A stretch of 64,000 nucleotides of DNA from Opacimonas sp014872805 (GTDB lineage: Bacteria > Pseudomonadota > Gammaproteobacteria > Enterobacterales > Alteromonadaceae). Below, piece after piece: positions 63,394 to 64,000 of this stretch. The stretch's first letter is position 1, and every line of letters starts with the position of its first letter. The DNA lies in the NCBI GenBank assembly GCA_014872805.1, contig WKFN01000005.1, forward strand, positions 62,001 through 126,000, written 5' to 3'. The position numbers and the translations under genes were made by a program. Below the pieces are notes generated by a model that did not search any database, was not told the origin of the DNA, and worked only from the letters and a program-made list of their open reading frames with translations.

Positions 63394-63966
63394 TACATCC
63401 ACACCGAGTTCGAAAAGGATAGCGGTCAACTCAATCAGCGGTAACCCGACCAGCGTGTTTGTATCGCGACCGTTCAAAAATTTGAATAAAGCGATACCTA
63501 ATCCTTCTGATTTAAAACTACCCGCACAATCAAACGGTTGCTCTCGGTCGACATACCCCTCAATCTGCTCTTGAGTCAAATCGCGAAAGCCAACAATAAA
63601 TGGCTCGACAATGGTTTTTTCAAATTCTTGTTCGGGCAAAAGCACACATAAAGAGGTGTAAAATGTTACCGTTTGTCCGCTGCATTGTCTTAATTGGGCA
63701 ATAGCATTGTCGCGATTACCGGGTTTGGTCAAAATAGTATTATCTATACAAGCAACTTGATCAGAAGCAATGGTGATGGCGTTAGGTTGCTTGGCTGCTA
63801 CCTCTTTGGCTTTCGCATTCGCTAATCGATGCACTAAAGCAGCTGGTGACTCATCTTTACCTGGCGTTTCGTCAATATCAGGGGACTCAGAATCGTAGTT
63901 GAGTCCAAGTTGGTTTAACAACGCGCGACGATATTTTGATGAGGAAGCTAATATAATCTTTTTCAT
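63376..63966 (-). CDS. maf: Maf-family nucleotide pyrophosphatase
   Basis: The 196-residue protein begins LASSSKYRRALLNQLGL, with DETP and the catalytic Asp in TIASDQVACID. This matches YceF, the m7GTP pyrophosphatase paralog encoded near rluC in Escherichia coli. It removes non-canonical nucleotides. It is transcribed toward the HAD gene; its promoter lies at or beyond the end of the window. Confidence 0.92.
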   Translation of the reverse strand: MKKIILASSSKYRRALLNQLGLNYDSESPDIDETPGKDESPAALVHRLANAKAKEVAAKQPNAITIASDQVACIDNTILTKPGNRDNAIAQLRQCSGQTVTFYTSLCVLLPEQEFEKTIVEPFIVGFRDLTQEQIEGYVDREQPFDCAGSFKSEGLGIALFKFLNGRDTNTLVGLPLIELTAILFELGVDVLEPVK

Positions 63967-64000
63967 TGAAGGTATATCAGTAGAAAATGAGTAAAATAAA

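Overview
The window looks like a chromosome segment of a marine-type gammaproteobacterium, most likely Alteromonadales. The housekeeping order rne / rluC / HAD phosphatase / maf, divergent rnhA-dnaQ, topA, hrpA, astB and a lolDE-type pair all fit that group, as do three identical tRNA-Asp genes. Taxonomy is inferred from gene content only.

Region 1 (1-1350): an XRE regulator plus an AbiEii-like nucleotidyltransferase, a toxin-antitoxin type module with two direct-repeat operators in front.

Region 2 (1596-18030 plus 21209-23152): a surface polysaccharide (O-antigen or capsule) locus on the + strand. WecB and WecC make UDP-ManNAcA. A WbpG/HisH/HisF trio is expected to make an acetamidino group. 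A Wzy-like polymerase and a Wzx-like flippase lie between them. Then come a fused dehydrogenase/Gfo-Idh oxidoreductase, a heparinase II/III-like enzyme, a WbuB-like GT4, a PglC-like initiating phosphoglycosyltransferase, a TauD-like dioxygenase, a degenerate aldo-keto reductase, a PglD-like acetyltransferase and a PglE-like aminotransferase. The WbpM/PglF dehydratase that completes the UDP-bacillosamine branch lies 3.2 kb further on. In between sits a small cassette (18027-20825): a Cre-like tyrosine recombinase, an XRE regulator, two unrecognised genes and a lipoprotein. Base composition drops sharply inside wecC, which suggests mosaic exchange.

Region 3 (23158-30483): accessory and regulatory genes. 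There is a small secreted protein, then an 1146-residue lipoprotein with Ig-like domains, a dead trypsin-like domain, an intact one and a delta-60 repeat region. A HipBA module lies among three stand-alone LuxR-type DNA-binding domains. wbpM, the secreted protein and the large lipoprotein share a CTYAG-type box 20-22 bp upstream of a -10 element, suggesting common control.

Region 4 (30600-40395): an EamA transporter, homocysteine methyltransferase, a secreted GH13 plus GH31 pair for alpha-glucan use, an unusual excisionase-HTH/receiver protein, an outer-membrane barrel and a receiver-EAL protein.

Region 5 (40547-64000): mainly core genes: isoaspartyl peptidase, hrpA, a PilZ protein, rnhA/dnaQ, three tRNA-Asp with a strong promoter, a SprT-like metalloprotein, a DUF2721 protein, a GH13 glucosidase, lolD and its permease, a dicarboxylate/amino-acid symporter, astB, topA, rne with a long leader, rluC, a HAD phosphatase and maf.
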